DNA from: Apostichopus californicus
Taxonomy: Eukaryota > Echinodermata > Holothuroidea > Aspidochirotida > Stichopodidae
Length of the DNA: 33,842 bases
Assembly: GCA_020650975.1 (NCBI GenBank)
Contig: JAIPMN010001591.1
Coordinates: forward strand, 1 to 33,842
Direction: 5' to 3'
In this document: one piece after another, positions 32,340-33,842 of the stretch
Position numbering within the stretch: position 1 is the stretch's first letter
How the letters are laid out: every line of letters starts with the position of its first letter
Translations under genes and position numbers: made by a program
The notes under the pieces: generated by a model
Told to the model about the DNA's origin: nothing
Databases searched by the model: none
The model's input: only the letters and a program-made list of their open reading frames with translations

Positions 32340-33800
32340 TACCCACAAGACTAGGAGGACAACGAGCAGGTCACCGAGCAGGTCACCGAGCAGAACATCC
32401 ATACGGGCTACCGTAGAGACGAAGCCCACCACAAGTAAGCAAGCTAAAGCCATTCGAGGACGACCGACTCATACTAGTGGATAATATCAAGTTCAGAAGA
32501 GAACTCGACCCATTCCAGCAAACCCTTAATGACGACATCAAGAAGATGAAGTCGAGCCACAGGACGCTTGTATTCGCCGACATAACTGCGAACACCTACA
32601 AAATGACCACGGACAGGTATGAAAACATAACAGCTAGATGTAAGCTAGGTGGAGAAGCAGTCCTAACGGACATCACAAACAAGATGGACAGCATGGCAAG
32701 GAAGCACAGAAGACAGAATAAACCCCATGGCCTTCAAAAACATGGGTGAGACGGCACAGCACGTTCTGTAGCAACAGCGACATTGGACTATACAGAGACG
32801 ATGACTTGGCTGAGAACGCCAGACAAGGCCCGCACTGCCATCGTAGAGACATTCAAAAACCTTGGCCTAAAACTTACAACTCAAGCCAAATTTGACGTCT
32901 GTCGACTTTCTCAACGTCACTTTAAACCTGGGAACCGGAAGGTACCAACCATTCGGCAAGCCGAATGACGGCCCACTGTATGTACACCCCATGTCAAATC
33001 ATCCTCTGATTATATTAAGACAAATACCAACAGATGTCAACCAACTTATCAATCACTTAGCCTGTGACAGTGTTGTATTCGATAACGCCACCCCAGCATA
33101 CCAGGAGGTGCTTAAAGCCAGCGGCTACCCTGACACGATAGTTTACAATGAAACCCCAGAAAACCACAACGCAGGAATAGGTCACGAAATACCATCTGGT
33201 TCAACCCGCTATTCAGTAAGCACCTACAGAAAAAACGTAGGAGGAGATTTTTTTATACGACTCATCCGGAAGCACTTCCCAGCAGAGCATTTCGAAGCTA
33301 CACAAGATCCTCAACAAAAACAATGTCAAGGTTAGCTACTCCTGCCTACCCAACATGGAGGCAATAACCTCCAGTAACAACAGCAACCTGCTAAAAAGCA
33401 CCAGCCACAGCCCCCGCTGAAAGTTGCACGCCCCTTGAACGAGAAGTGTCGCCACACCGGCGTCATCTACAAAGCTGACGTCACAACTACCAAAAACACC
33501 ACAAGCACATATATTGGAATGACAGCAAGTGAAATCAAAACAATATTCAACAACCAAATAAAATCATTCAACCACGAAGCATACAAGAACGAAACAGAAT
33601 TATCTAGACAAGTCTGTGACCTAAATCAAAGAAAGCAGAATTTCAGCAATATGTGGTCTATAATCTCGCAGCACAACAACCGTCTCACCAGCCACAACCA
33701 ATGCTCATTTGTGTCTCTGAGAAAAAAACTCGCCATCATGAAAGCAGACAAAAGCAATATATTTTCTAAAACTTTACTCCTTATTTGTCAATTATGAGTC
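32340..33800 (+). mobile_element. Broken Penelope-like retroelement fossil (RT fragments plus GIY-YIG-like end)
   Basis: Pieces of protein readable on the plus strand match my memory of Penelope-like elements of marine invertebrates. They are an RT-flanking segment around 32477-32749 (FADITANTYKMTTDRYENI), a segment around 32892-33335 (SVDFLNVTLNLGTGRYQPF, KPNDGPLYV, RLIRKHFP), and a GIY-YIG-like endonuclease segment around 33435-33797 (VIYKADV, TYIGMT, a later TELSRQVCDL). The parts are in several frames, most of the RT core is not visible, and I estimate at least four or five breaks. It is a dead copy of moderate age. The clade is not assigned, and assignment to Penelope rather than another GIY-YIG-bearing retroelement is an inference. 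It probably lies in an upstream intron of the minus-strand gene or in 5' flank. Confidence 0.6.
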
Positions 33801-33842
33801 CTATCTTATTTCTCTGGTTTTTTCTAAAAATATTTTCTTTTG

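Noticed and set aside
32477-33797. Active retroelement
   Set aside because: The coding pieces are broken and most of the reverse transcriptase core is not visible, so it is a fossil.

Overview
This window looks like animal nuclear DNA from a marine deuterostome invertebrate, most likely an echinoderm and perhaps a sea cucumber. It is AT-rich, with short exons, long repeat-filled introns, HYR domains, tRNA-derived SINEs and CR1/L2-type LINE ends. The species call is an inference from style, not a match.

The only gene I can support runs on the minus strand and fills most of the window. Ten exons between 29919 and 8749 have AG/GT borders and fit together in phase. Together they give 1599 nt, the last 532 codons plus a stop of a type I membrane protein whose 5' end lies beyond the right edge. 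In order the protein has an unrecognised Cys-containing ectodomain (exons A-E, perhaps a fibronectin-III or IL-17-receptor-like beta sandwich), a six-Cys EGF domain (F), two HYR domains (G, H), one transmembrane helix with a basic stop-transfer (I), and a Ser/Glu-rich cytoplasmic tail (I-J) ending in a class I PDZ ligand (TSL-COOH). Exons F, G, H and I are all symmetrical phase 1-1 modules. No SEFIR, TIR, kinase or phosphatase domain follows the membrane.

The most unusual feature is that three exons of this gene carry tandem duplications that copy the exon edge together with its splice site. The acceptor of HYR exon G was amplified into about 12 extra copies (14740-15890), the acceptor of exon C was doubled (26794-27017), and the donor of exon I was doubled (10547-10955). 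These create decoy splice sites, several of which lead straight to stop codons.

The introns and flanks hold two inverted copies of a TTAA-flanked MITE, a tRNA-derived SINE nested in a 70-bp minisatellite, a LINE 3' end, a related retroposon 3' tail in the opposite orientation, a dispersed repeat that carries DR1-type nuclear-receptor sites, a 60-bp satellite, several smaller tandem arrays and many G/C homopolymer tracts. One of those tracts serves as the polypyrimidine tract of exon A. At the right end (about 32340-33800, plus strand) lies a broken Penelope-like retroelement fossil. The left 8.7 kb holds the likely 3' UTR and then intergenic DNA without a recognisable gene.
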